In this document: positions 40,635 to 50,320 of the stretch, one piece after another | Position numbering within the stretch: the first letter of the stretch is position 1 | How the letters are laid out: every line of letters begins with the position of its first letter | Source of the DNA: Colletes latitarsis | Lineage: Eukaryota > Arthropoda > Insecta > Hymenoptera > Colletidae | Direction of reading: 5' to 3' | Assembly: GCF_051014445.1 (NCBI RefSeq) | Contig: NC_135134.1 | Coordinates: 30,693,672-30,757,671 of the forward strand | DNA length: 64,000 bases | Position numbers and translations under genes: made by a program | The notes under the pieces: generated by a model | Seen by the model: the letters and a program-made list of their open reading frames with translations, nothing else | What the model was told of the DNA's origin: nothing | Database searches by the model: none

Positions 40635-41440
40635 AGTAACTAAGTATTTTAAATATATTCTGGCAGGTTCACAGGTGGAAACAAGTGACTGTCGTTACCT
40701 GTGTTCAAAATGCCAGCTAGTCAAATGCTAATTTGTTAACAATAACATTTATTGAATGAAATTTCTGCTATTTCTGCAAATATCTCATTGAATAAATCAC
40801 CATCTTTCTATTATATATACATTTACTAAATACATAATGGCTCAGGTATCCAATGAAGTTACTCTTATTGAAAATATAAAATATTGATAGTATTATATGT
40901 TAGAAAAAAGTGGTTTCTTCAATTTAATTCATGTAAGCATCAGTAATGAGATCTTGAAAATTGACGCTGTGATTAATTTTCAAATGGCCTCTGTGCCATT
41001 ATTTCTACAACAAAATGTTGATTCATCAGTCTCTATCTACTCTACCCTTCCACAATTGCTGCGCAGTATTTTTATTTAATGTTAGTTATATAATATCACG
41101 ACATTGCTCATAATTATATGTTAGCATATATGGTAATTTTAAAACAATATCTGTAACTGAGTTTGTTTTTAGAAAACCACGTTCTTTGCTTTTCAAATAT
41201 CTTTATATAATGCAATGGCTTTTAAAAAATAAGGGTATAAACATCTCACCGTAAACCGTAAATAGTTTACATTTTAAAGATCCAGAAACAGGCGCTCATA
41301 CGAATAAAACAGAAACTACGTGGAAGCATAGTAAACACTTTTTGCCTGAATATTGTCGGTTAGTATTTGCAGTTCCACACGTTTTTTAATATGTTTTTCT
41401 AACATATAATACAAAATAATAAATATTATATTTTCTATTT
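40635..41440. other. AT-rich, no convincing gene
   Basis: The only open stretch (40897-41079, 60 codons) has no recognisable domain and no coding character beyond chance. Nothing else is seen. Confidence 0.5.
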
Positions 41441-41444
41441 TCAG

Positions 41445-41607
41445 CAAAAAAGATAATTTCATTGGGTACTTAAGCCATTACGTGTTTTATAAACCTTCCA
41501 AGCAAGGAAAGGATGATTTATTTAATCAGTTCTTAAAAGAAATTTCAGAAATTTCATTTGATGATGATCGATTCTGTAAAAAATCAAAATATACCAGACT
41601 TAGATGA
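41445..41607 (+). pseudogene. Exon-like fragment behind a splice acceptor
   Basis: A consensus acceptor (TTTTCTATTTTCAG, ending at 41444) is followed by 53 open codons ending in TGA. The peptide is hydrophilic and acidic/lysine-rich near its end (KKDNFIGYLSHYVFY at its start, EISFDDDRFCKK later). It could be the last exon of a degraded gene whose upstream piece is the fragment at 40069, but no link is shown. The family is not recognised. Confidence 0.35.
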
Positions 41608-41971
41608 TAATGAAATTTAATAATAAAAACAAGTTAAACCAACGTACTGCGTACAATAGTAATTTACTATATATTGTAAACACTGTCAGCGACGGGGAGA
41701 CATTTTTTACTGTTGCTGCATGTACTGTCTACATACCTGGTTTTAATACTGTCCACCTGACCGACTCGTGGAAGTTCTATGCCTAAAAAAATGATTTTTA
41801 TGCATCATACAAATTCTTCTACAAATTCCCATTTGACAATGTAGAATAGATCCAATTAGATAAATTATTTATAATTTTTAAAATGAACATAGCAACGATG
41901 GTCACTAGTTTCTATCTGTGAACCTGTCAAAAAATCTACTTGACCTTACTTTTTTACTGTAACTTTTTATA

Positions 41972-41976
41972 ATAAC
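41972..41976. repeat. Target-site duplication ATAAC, left of copia
   Basis: ATAAC directly abuts the outer end of the left LTR and is repeated at 46409-46413 directly after the right LTR. A 5-bp duplication is standard for Ty1/copia integrases. Confidence 0.92.
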
Positions 41977-42199
41977 TGTTAAAATACTGTTTATATTATT
42001 TATTATAATGAATCTTGTTACAAAACAAACACACTTATTTTCCATTGTGAAAAGAAAACTTAAAAACTAAAAGAACATTCCTCTACATGTGCTTCTTTCA
42101 CACACACACACACACACACACCACACTACCCCTCTTATCTGAAACGGTTAACTCCTAAACACTAAAGAAACTAACGAATTTTAAGTCATATTTCTAACA
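41977..42199 (-). repeat. Copia 3' LTR
   Basis: 223 bp, beginning TGTTAAAATACTG and ending TTTCTAACA on the plus strand, giving the canonical TG...CA ends. It contains a (CA)n run at 42099-42121 and about 35 bp absent from the other LTR. Confidence 0.93.
42099..42121. repeat. (CA)n microsatellite within the LTR
   Basis: An uninterrupted CA dinucleotide run. The corresponding run in the other LTR (around 46346) is shorter and interrupted, so it has changed length since insertion. Confidence 0.9.
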
Positions 42200-42209
42200 C
42201 GCCTTCTTG
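42200..42209 (-). other. Copia polypurine tract
   Basis: On the minus strand CAAGAAGGCG lies immediately before the 3' LTR, the expected place for the plus-strand primer. It is short for a polypurine tract. Confidence 0.6.
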
Positions 42210-42301
42210 ACTTAAAATTTATCAAAACAACAACAAAAATTTTGCCTTTCCTAACGATTTAGTCAGTACATCTGCAATTTGATCGTCCGTAGTCACACTT
42301 A

Positions 42302-43519
42302 TTAGTCCCTTTTTTCATAATCATAAACAAAATGATAACTTATATCTATATGCTTGGAATTTTTTGAAAATTTTCCATTTTTTGATAAGGCTATCGCTCC
42401 AATATTGTCTTCATATATTTTTACTGGATTGTCATTCTTCACGTCAAAAACAGATAAAATGCCCTTAATTGGAATGATTTCTTCTACACAATCAGCAAGA
42501 GCGTAGTATTCAGCATGCGTTGAGGCTCTGGAGACAATTTTTTGTTTTTGCGATTTCCATAGTACTACATTTCCAAAAACTCGTATGATTATCCCTGTAG
42601 TCGATTTTCTGTCCGTAGTGTCTGCAGCCCAATCAGCGTCAACAAATGCATCCATTATTTCCTGAGTAGTTGAGTTATAAACAAGATTTATGGAACGAGT
42701 GTGATACAAGTATTTTAGAACACGTGTGCTGTCATAGCTATTTTGGAATCGACTTAGGTAATTGACCGCAAATGAAATGTCTGGGCGAGTACCATTTGCA
42801 ATATACAATAATGCTCCAATTAAATTCCTATATTTCAGTTCTTCATCCACTATATCAGCAGGTTCAATTTTTCGATTCATTTCCATAGGTGTATCGAACC
42901 TTTTACTATTTATTATTCCGTACTTATGACTAAGATTTTCAATATATTTTTCTTGATTCAAGTATATTTCCTCTTTACTTTGGTTACGTTGTACTTCAAT
43001 TCCCAAGTATTGCTTTATTTGTCCCAAGTCTTTCATGCGAAATCGTTTATTAAGCATGATCTTAACTTCATCTATAGCCATTTCATTTATACCACTGATT
43101 AATATATCATCCACATATAAAATAATATATATTTTTGTGTCGTTTATCTCTCCAGTATACAGACAGTAATCATAATCAGATCTTTTAAAATGCAAGCTTA
43201 TCATGTAATTATGAAAACAATCATACCAGTCACGTGGACTTTCTCTCAATCCATAAAGCGCCTTCTTAAGTAAACAAACCTTATCTGACTGTATATTACT
43301 ACCATCAGGAGGGTAGGTGTAAACTTCAGACTTGATATTTCCGTTTAAAAAAGGTGTTTGAACATCCATTTGTTCTATTTTTAAATTTTTAACACATGCA
43401 ATTGACAGCAACACCTTTAGCGTGCTCATTCTTGCAACCGGTGAATAAACTTCTTCATCGCTTTGGTACAACTGTTGGAAATGCGACTTTGGCGACAATG
43501 CGCGCTTTGCATACTCCAT
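42302..43519 (-). pseudogene. Copia RT palm to RNase H region
   Basis: 405 codons open. It carries the Ty1/copia reverse transcriptase core: DVQTPFLNG, the KALYGLRESPRDWY stretch, and the catalytic YVDD box at about residue 135. After the connection domain comes RNase H, with DADWA, STHAEYYALA and a KIYEDN-like motif supplying the acidic residues. The frame starts by overlapping the preceding RT piece (43455-43736) in another phase, so a frameshift separates fingers from palm. It ends at an early stop at 42302; the usual last residues, around an IADVLTKSL-like motif, are readable in another frame just downstream. Family length and motif order are otherwise complete. Confidence 0.93.
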
Positions 43520-43736
43520 CTGTCTTAATTCTATATATCCACTTTACTTCAATTATTTTCTTATTTATTGGAACGTTGACCAAATCCCATGTGTCGTTTT
43601 CTTTTAAACCATCAAGTTCTTGTTTCATAGCCGCTTTCCATTTTCTTGACTCTTCGCAGTTCAATGGTTCTTGGTAGTTTTCAGGTATCAAAGCATTGCA
43701 ATAGTTTGTATATACGACATGATCATCAAATTTCAC
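43455..43736 (-). pseudogene. Copia RT N-terminal (fingers) fragment
   Basis: 93 codons matching the start of the copia RT domain: WKAAMKQELDGLKENDTWDLV followed by KKIIEVKWIYRIKTDG, ending near KARIVAK before the phase is lost. Overlaps the next RT piece by 65 bp in a different frame, which marks the frameshift. Confidence 0.9.
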
Positions 43737-43841
43737 AACATTTCACACATTATGTTACCCTTGGGGCGTGTATCTTATTTAACTTCCTCAGTTTTGCTGC
43801 ATTGATCATCGTCAGTTTTATTTTCTTTTATTTTCAAAACT

Positions 43842-43884
43842 CTTTCTTCTTCTTCTTCTTCTTCTTCTTCTTCTTCTTCTTCTT
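43842..43884. repeat. (TTC)n microsatellite
   Basis: A TTC run in the linker between integrase and RT of the copia element. On the coding strand it is (GAA)n, an acidic glutamate stretch. The poly-phenylalanine frame on the plus strand is an artefact of this repeat. Confidence 0.9.
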
Positions 43885-43961
43885 TTGGCGTTTCCCCTTC
43901 GTATTTTTCTTCGTTATCAGTATTTCTATAAATGGTATATCTTGCACGTGACGACTTACAA

Positions 43962-44945
43962 CTATTTTGTCATTAACCAATATCTGTATACCCTATTAAT
44001 ATTAATTCCTTTTTCGGCCTTTGGATTTAGCTTTGAATATCTGCATGCCTCGGGAATTCGTACAAAAGCAGTGCTTCCATATAAGTGTAAGTTTGAAACA
44101 TCAGCCCTTTTATTAAAAAATATTTCATATGGTGTTTTTCTTATTCTTGTGTTTGCTAATAGGCGATTTCCAATGTAGGCAGCCGTGTAAATACATTCTG
44201 GCCAATAAAACTTGTCGACATTTGCCTCTGACAGCAAGCAGCGTGCACGATCCATTATCGTTCTGTTGTGCCTTTCGGCGACTCCGTTCAATTCGTGTGT
44301 GTATGCTGGTCCTGGTTTCAAATAAATACCTTCTCGTTTCGCTAATTCATCAAAGTTTTTGTTAAGATATGATTCTCTTCCATTGTCACATCGAATTTCT
44401 TTAATACTTTTTCCAGTTTGATTTTTTACTAATTTCCTAATATACCTAATGAAGCAATAAAAAACATCACTTTTTTGTTTTATGCAATACACAACAGCAA
44501 TTTTACTGAAATCATCTATAAAAGACACAAAGTATTTCTCACCATTATGACCTGTCTGAGTTATTGGACCATGGACATCTGTATGGACTATTTGTAACAA
44601 ATCATTTGCTCTTGTACGTTTGTTTTTAAATTTCAAATTTGTCATTTTATTCTCCGGACAAACTTCGCATTTTATAAATTCGTTTTCGAGTTTCACCGGT
44701 GTTCCATTTAGCAGCTGAGCTTCACACAAATATTTTAAATCTCTAAAATTTGTGTGACAAAGTATATATCTATGCCATTTTTCTATATTTGAAATTCCCA
44801 TTGAACTAGTGTACGTACTTGTTTTCTTATTCTCAAGTCTGGCAACTTCTCCATTTAATTCAAAGAGTTTATTTCTTTTAACAGCAATAGCAATGAGTTT
44901 TTCTTTCGAATTACAAATTTTATTGTAATTCATTGTCTTTCTCAA
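43962..44945 (-). pseudogene. Copia integrase (with GAG-pre-integrase zinc motif)
   Basis: 327 codons. An N-terminal HHCC-type zinc region includes WHRYILCHTNF and CEVC (about residues 57-97). The catalytic core keeps the DDE triad in HTDVHGPI, IRCDNGRE and LNGVAERHNRT, with the usual spacing. The downstream HLYGSTAFVRIP segment is typical of the copia integrase end. The N-terminal join to the protease is broken: the expected frame runs into a stop just before this start and continues in another phase. The integrase itself looks chemically intact. Confidence 0.93.
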
Positions 44946-45016
44946 ACATTATTTTTAATTGTTTTGATTTACAAATACAAGAGACACTTAGTAAGTTTTG
45001 TTTCATTTCTGGTACA

Positions 45017-45210
45017 TAGTATATACATTTTTAATCTTTATTTCCTCCGACTTATCATTAATGTTAATCATTACATTACCAATTTTTCCAGATATTAGTT
45101 TAAAACCATCACCAACTTTAATATCAACCGGGTTTTGTAGATTTTTGGATTCATAAAAGTACTCATCTGTGTTTATTATGTGATCTGAGCAACCACTATC
45201 TAGTAGCCAT
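45017..45210 (-). pseudogene. Copia aspartic protease remnant
   Basis: Minus-strand frame with the retropepsin active site DSG (codons at 45192-45200) in the context WLLDSGCSDHI, followed by a VGDG..... segment typical of copia protease. The frame closes near 45017, where a shift is needed to continue toward integrase. Confidence 0.85.
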
Positions 45211-45375
45211 TTAATATTTCTACTTCTTCTATTTTGCTACTTTTCATTACTTCAACCTTGAATGAATTGTAATTTCTACTGTCATCTAGACTCGAATTTC
45301 CAGCCACTTTTCTATCGTGTCTATTTTGTATATGTTTGAAAAGGTTGCCTTTTGTAATAATTATTAAAGTTTTCT

Positions 45376-45424
45376 GGGCAGTAACGTTGGATGTGCCCTG
45401 ACTTATTACACTGACTTAACATAC
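45376..45424 (-). pseudogene. Copia Gag zinc-knuckle remnant
   Basis: Minus-strand CNKSGHIQRYC preserves the C-x4-H-x4-C part of a CCHC nucleocapsid knuckle. The first cysteine codon is displaced by a 2-base shift, so the knuckle is broken. Confidence 0.7.
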
Positions 45425-45624
45425 CGCTTCAGTAGTCGTTGCACTGCTATGCTGATTATCCTTTGAATTGAGATACTTGTTCTGATTGCGTTGTACGTGT
45501 CGAAACCTATGACCTCTAGGATTTTTAGTTAAATTTGAACTAAACGTGCGAGTGTAATTTCTGCTGTACTCAAAGTAGTAACTTTTACCGTTTCTCTTTT
45601 GATACTCTAACAGTAATTTAGATT

Positions 45625-46137
45625 TTACATACTCAACTGTTTTCTCCTTCGTTGGCAGTGCATCAATAATATCAACAATACGTGAGAAGTTAACGTTAAT
45701 AACAGATAATTCAATTTATCCTCTTCATTCACAGTCTCACCAGTATTTTTGAGCCTATTTATATGCGTTTCAAATTCGTTAAAGAAGTCACTTGGATTTT
45801 CACCTTCTTTCATTTTTAATTCTAACAATCTTCTTTTACACAATAGCTTTACTGCACTGTTTTTAACTAGATAAATTTCGTCAAGCTTTGCAATCATATT
45901 TTTCGCAGTCGTTTCTGATATTATTAATTCTAACTGAGTGTTTGAAATACTGTTTACGATGTAACTTTTTGCTTTAATTTCCTTTTTTATTCCAATCTTC
46001 GACTCTTATTTCAGCCGGTCTTTCATCATGTAGAATAACCTCGTTACAGTCTTTCATTTCTAAAAATAAATTTAGCCTGAATTTCCAGTTCCATAAAATA
46101 TTTGTAACATGAAATCGTCCTTTTTTTCACTTGCCAT
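45625..46137 (-). pseudogene. Copia gag, frame-broken
   Basis: An ATG at 46137 opens a short frame containing FYGTGN-type residues and stops within about 25 codons. The characteristic copia Gag start (WKFRLNLFLEMKD) follows in another frame. The longest open piece, 45625-45897 (90 codons), carries the UBN2-type Gag region (LLCKRRLLELKMKEGENPSD, FFNEFETHINRLKNTG). At least two frame disruptions, so no Gag can be made. Confidence 0.85.
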
Positions 46138-46208
46138 GCTTCAAACTTAGGTTATCTTCCTTTCACAACTAAATTTCTTTTCTTTACTGTTAACGAACAA
46201 ACCACGGA

Positions 46209-46220
46209 CCTCTGCTACCA
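46209..46220 (-). other. Copia primer-binding site, initiator tRNA-Met type
   Basis: Read on the minus strand, TGGTAGCAGAGG starts at the base directly after the 5' LTR. It is complementary to the 3' end of animal initiator methionine tRNA (...CCTCTGCTACCA), matching 12 bases. Confidence 0.88.
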
Positions 46221-46408
46221 TGTTAAAATACTGTTTATATTATTTATTATAATGAATCTTGTTACAAAACAAACACACTTATTTTCCATTGTGAAAAGAA
46301 AACTTAAAAACTAAAAGAACATTCCTCGACGTGTGCTTCTCTCACAAACACACACACACACTCCTAAACACTAAAGAAACTAACGAATTTTAAGTCATAT
46401 TTCTAACA
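46221..46408 (-). repeat. Copia 5' LTR
   Basis: 188 bp with TG...CA ends, the same as 41977-42199 apart from a few substitutions and a deletion in the CA-rich part. In coding orientation it contains an AT-rich TATAATAAATAATATAA stretch that could serve as core promoter. Confidence 0.93.
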
Positions 46409-46413
46409 ATAAC
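46409..46413. repeat. Target-site duplication ATAAC, right of copia
   Basis: Partner of 41972-41976. Confidence 0.92.
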
Positions 46414-46426
46414 AGTAACAGTTTAT

Positions 46427-46575
46427 AAAAAAATAACGAATTTCCACAGATGCATAGAAATGCATATCAATAATGTACTGAATTAGGCGAATCGAATAAT
46501 GTATAACTCACCCCGATCCGTGAACGGGCCTAGCGTTTGCTAGGAATATAATGTTCCATAACTTTTCAACAAAGT
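46427..46575 (-). repeat. Long inverted repeat, right arm
   Basis: Reverse complement of the arm at 40481-40634, with shared blocks CGAATTTCC, GAAATGCATAT, TACTGAATTAG, CGAATCGAAT, GTATAACTCA, TGAACGGG and CGTTTGCTAGGAAT. It begins only about 14 bp beyond the copia target duplication, so the copia landed at the inner edge of this arm. Confidence 0.8.
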
Positions 46576-46673
46576 CTAAAATTTTTCCCAAGGGTTTTTG
46601 AATACCTATACACTGTATAGATATCCTGTTTCCTTCAACCGAACGACATGTGTCCCTAAAAAATATATTTATA

Positions 46674-46762
46674 AAGTAAGTCGGTCAAGTAGGAAGAATA
46701 TTCAGATATTTAAGAATATGAATATATTGGTAAAAATATCCATTCCTCTTACCTTTATGTCC
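46674..46762 (+). repeat. Direct repeat copy 2 (partner at 40291)
   Basis: Same-orientation diverged copy of 40291-40376, with TAAAGTAAGT, GGAAGAATATT and ATATTGGTAAAA in common. Confidence 0.7.
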
Positions 46763-47222
46763 TGTGTATTGGATAATATAGATTTACATACTTTTACCGC
46801 TGAATTCGAAATTCTGAACTAAACATAGGTACAGGACTCGTAAAAACCGTTTTTTATTCTTTTTATAGTTTTATCTGTTTTCCAAAAAACAACCAATTAA
46901 ATTAAGTTGCAAGAATGCAAAAGCGATAAAACTTACAGAGGCTTTAATAGAAAATTATAAAACAAAATGTTTACTTAAGACTTTACCTTTTGTAAAAACC
47001 GGCGATATTGACTGTGTGTGTGTAAATCGTCGTACGTTCGTGCCCGGTGCAGTAAAACATGTGCATCGATCTAGGTTACGTACGTTCCTCACGTGCCACT
47101 TTCTCAATCTATACTTTTACATAAAAATTACTTAGAAAATCACTCCTACTCCTCATTTGGACAGAATTTTTACTTTCATGATTTTAGCGAAAAGTCGTTT
47201 TCCTGCTCGGGGAACACATATG
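46763..47222. other. No gene seen; short GC-richer stretch
   Basis: AT-rich, apart from about 46990-47100, which contains several CGTACG/TACGTACG-like steps (TCGTCGTACGTTCGTG, TTACGTACGTTCC). No open frame or recognised element end. Confidence 0.45.
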
Positions 47223-47224
47223 TA

Positions 47225-48601
47225 CAGGGTGTTCGGCCACCCCTGGGAAAAATTTTAATGGGGGATTCTAGATGCCAAAATACGAAAATACAGACGAAAA
47301 TCAAGAATACCAATTTGTTGATAGAGGCTACGTTGAAAAGTTATTAACAATTAAACTCAAAAATTTCAAATCGTTCTGGAAAAATTGTTATCGGTTGCGG
47401 GGGTCAATTGCAATCATTTTTGGTGAATACACATACCTCCGAAATCTTACCCACTTTCGAGATAAAAATTCGAGAATGTGTGAAATTTTTTCGATGGAAA
47501 AGAAAAATTTCAAATCGTTTTGGAAAAATTGTTATCGGTTGCGGGGGTTACTTACAACCATTTTGGGTGAATCGTCATACCCCCCTAATCATGCGCATTT
47601 TCGAGAAAGAAATTCAGTACGGGCGGAACTTTAAACGTTAATAACTTTTTAATAAAGCCTCCATTAACAAATTGGTATTCTTGATTTTCGTCTTACTTTG
47701 GTCTCTAGAATCCCCTGGGAGAAATTGTAATGGGAGATTCTAGAGGTTAAAGTAGGATGAAAATCAAGAATACCAATTTGTTGATGGAGTAATACGATAC
47801 TAAACAAGTTATTGACGTTTAAAGTTCCGCTCTTACTTTCGAATTTTTTTCTCGAAAATGCGCAGGATTTCGTATGTGGTATGTCTATTCACCGAAAATA
47901 ATTGTAATTGACCCCCGAAACCGAAAGTAATTTTTTCAGAACGATTTGAAATTTTCTTTTTCTTTCGTCGAAAAATTTAGGCACTGTCTGTCGATTTTTC
48001 TTAAAAATTCCTTTCTGATTTTTATTCAGTTTGTAAAATAGTTGTTTAATAATACTCTTTGTGTAGGTACCCATGAGCTCTACTCGCGAAAAAAAACGTT
48101 TCATTGGAATATATTCACTATTCACTATATCAGTAGGAGTTGCGGGGGCTGTTTGAAAATTTGACCAGTTATATGGGATTTTTCTCACTTTACGGGGTCA
48201 AGGAACAACTTTTCCAACATCTCTACATATTCTCCATTAAAATATGCGTTGTGTTGCTGTTTGAAACATTAAAATCGTTCAATCCGGCTGTCGACCAAAA
48301 AAAAAAAATGCTTGTAACTGACCCCTGCAACGAAAACTAATTCTTCCAAGACGATTCGAAATTCTTTTTTACTTGAATTTTTTTTGTCGAAACTGAGTAG
48401 GATTTCGGGGGTACGATTCTAACTGACCTCCGCGACCAACAATAATTTTTTCAGAACGATTTGAAATTTTTTTATTTAATGTTATTAATAACTACTTTTT
48501 AACGAAACCTCAGTCGAAAAATTGATATTCTTAATTTTCGTCTTATTTTGGCTTCTAGAATCTCCCATTAAAATTTTTCCCAGGGGTGGCCAAACACCCT
48601 G
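47225..48601. mobile_element. TA-flanked inverted-repeat (MITE-like) element A
   Basis: Starts TA|CAGGGTGTTCGGCC and ends with an imperfect complement (GGTGGCCAAACACCCTG|TA), flanked by TA on both sides as in mariner/Tc1-type insertions. The terminal inverted repeat extends through CCTGGGAAAAATTTTAATGG, ATTCTAGA and AAAATCAAGAATACCAATTTGTTGA. Internally a module (AATTTCAAATCGTTCTGGAAAAATTG...TTGCGGGGG) occurs twice direct on the left (47361, 47506) and inverted on the right (about 47912 and again after 48300). A second internal end-like palindrome at 47690-47790 suggests two fused units. No transposase frame: the short open frames are by-products of the repeats. A similar repeat, as I remember, is common in bees and ants. 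Confidence 0.85.
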
Positions 48602-48603
48602 TA

Positions 48604-48839
48604 TATATTAAATCAATATTAATGAAATTACACCTTGACCGAATTCATTTCAATCCCCCCACACTAATACATATATTGTGTGTATGTACCATAAATGGTT
48701 GAGAATGGAGTCACCTTTCCTATACTGGTATTATTAGATGGTCGCAGGTCCTGCATAAATTTCAATTTACATAATTTTTGTTTTGAGTAAACTCATTTTA
48801 CTTTTTTGTATATTACCTAATGCAACTCATATTTTCCAG
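48604..48839. other. Intron-like stretch ending in a splice acceptor
   Basis: AT-rich, stops in all frames, ending in a pyrimidine-rich ...CATATTTTCCAG acceptor (AG at 48838-48839) directly before the transposase relic. Plausibly the remains of an intron. Confidence 0.45.
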
Positions 48840-49885
48840 CCATGCGATGTAGGAATATTTAGACGATTAAAAGTTGCATGGCGAAAGGTAGTACAGGAAC
48901 ATAGACAAAGTACGTAGGTAGACTAAACCCATTACGAAGGTGAATTTCGCACCAATATATATATCATACCATATATAAATTCCATGAAGAAGGAAATGCT
49001 TTTAAAGCTTGTGGTGGCCTATGACCGTTTAACTCAAATACAATTTACTAGACAAAACGTATTTCAGAAACAAGAAAATAAATTAGAATTCATGTCGCCA
49101 GATGAAACTGACATCAATGACAGCAATATAGGTAGTTTTACATAGCATTCAAGAGCATATTCCAGATGATCTGAGAGGGGAACAATTTTCTTTTCTATAT
49201 AGAAAATATTAAAATACAATCGGGACACAACTAAGACACAACACAAGACACAACTCGCAGAGAGAAAGCACTGCTGATGTTCAACGCAGTGCAGTTCATA
49301 GTAACAGTAAAACCAATACCAGTGTAGAAGACTAATTTAACAACGTTTCGCTAGAAGAAACTAATATATGATATACTGATCATTAATTAACTTTAATATT
49401 TCATGACAATGATGCTTTTACTTTTTTCTAATGGGAATTGTTTTGTTTCCGATGGTACTGAAATCAAACTACATTAATTCTACAACGTTACTTTACTTAT
49501 TTTCTCGTAAAGACAAAGATTCTTCAGAATCTATTCTGGATAAACATTATCAACATTATCAAAAAATTGAAAAAACAACAAAGAAAAGAAAAGAAAAGAA
49601 AAGAAATATAGAAAGGTGTGTGCAATCAAAGTTACATCAAAGACATGGAAATAGACTCAGCTTGAAAAAATAGAAGCAATTGATAACCAGGAAAAAGAAA
49701 AACAAAGAATGAAAGAAGAACGATTAGAAAAGAAAAAAACAAGCCGAGAAATTAAAAGAAGAAAAGCTATTGAAAAAAGAAAGAAAAACAGAAAAATGAA
49801 AAGGAAAAGGAGAAAGAAAAGCAAGACGAAGAGAAGGAGAAATGTAAAACTCAAACTAAAAATAAAAATAAAGTTAAGAACGTGA
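48840..49885 (+). pseudogene. Pogo/jerky-like DDE transposase relic (C-terminal part)
   Basis: After the acceptor, PCDVGIFRRLKVAWRKVVQ matches the conserved block near the end of the DDE_1 (pogo/Tigger/jerky) catalytic domain. At 48984-49060 a further piece reads NAFKACG and then PFNSNTI, the FK-CGL-PFN block of the same family, interrupted by TGA and a shift. From about 49610 a VTSKTW segment leads into a long lysine/glutamate-rich, probably coiled tail (EKEKQRMKEERLEKKK), as in many such transposases, ending at TGA 49883-49885. The N-terminal DNA-binding domain and first catalytic aspartates are not seen here. Many stops and shifts: non-functional. Assignment rests on three short motifs in the right order. 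Confidence 0.6.
49570..49860 (+). repeat. Purine-rich, A/G-biased tract
   Basis: Almost all A and G on the plus strand, including (GAAAA)n-like runs at 49585-49605. Explained by the Lys/Glu-rich transposase tail plus simple-sequence expansion. The pyrimidine-strand hydrophobic frame here is an artefact. Confidence 0.8.
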
Positions 49886-50318
49886 AAAGAAAATAATAAA
49901 TAATATTATTGTGTTGTTTTTACAGGGTGAATGTAGTAACTGAACCAGGTGGTTATGACTATGCAACATTTTTATTAGCATCTTTTTCAAACTCCACTTG
50001 GAACAACACTGTACGTATGTATGTATGGGATTATCAGGAACCGTGTTTGTTCGTTAATCGGCACACTCGTATTTATTTCGTTAAACACAGTCACACCTAC
50101 TACGTACTTTTCTTCAATCTTTCTCTCTTCCGTGCTGTCTTTTCTCGCTTTCTGGGTTATTCACCCATCAGCTGTTCGGCCGTACGCTCGCCGCGTGTTG
50201 ACGGCTTTTTCGGCGGTAACCGTCTTCGCTCGTGCAAGCTCGTGGACAGCGAACGATTCGCTGTTCGGCCAAAAATTCGTGCGCGATTTAATAATTTTCA
50301 ACTGCACGGTTCCCTACA
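49886..50318. other. Unassigned segment between relic and element B
   Basis: Begins with an acceptor-like TTGTTTTTACAG (ending at 49924). Frames of 128-152 codons are open across it and into element B, but they show no domain, and no function is proposed. The part at 50160-50290 is GC-richer (GCTGTTCGGCCGTACGC, TTCGGCGGTAACCG) and could be the edge of another unrecognised element. Confidence 0.4.
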
Positions 50319-50320
50319 TA

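Larger units (their letters stand above)
41977..46408 (-). mobile_element. Ty1/copia LTR retrotransposon, full length but inactivated
   Basis: A 4432-bp element on the minus strand, bounded by LTRs (46221-46408 at its 5' end, 41977-42199 at its 3' end) and a 5-bp target duplication. The gene order is gag, zinc knuckle, protease, integrase, RT, RNase H, and integrase before RT defines Ty1/copia. A primer-binding site and short polypurine tract are in place. Frame breaks are present in gag, the knuckle, the protease-integrase join, the RT fingers and the extreme C-terminus, so it is not autonomous. The LTRs differ by a few substitutions and an indel of about 35 bp in a CA-rich stretch, so the insertion is not recent but not ancient. 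Confidence 0.95.

Noticed and set aside
40897..41786. Two 60-codon plus-strand frames in the AT-rich region
   Set aside because: Chance length, no domain and no start context; the second overlaps nothing conserved.
43396..44365. Plus-strand open frames across the copia, including a poly-Phe frame
   Set aside because: Antisense to integrase/RT and driven by the (TTC)n repeat; no independent support.
47272..48188. Open frames within element A
   Set aside because: Arise from its repeated modules, occur on both strands, and show no transposase motif.
49657..49854. Hydrophobic Leu/Phe-rich minus-strand frame (membrane protein?)
   Set aside because: Complement of the A/G-rich transposase tail; composition artefact.
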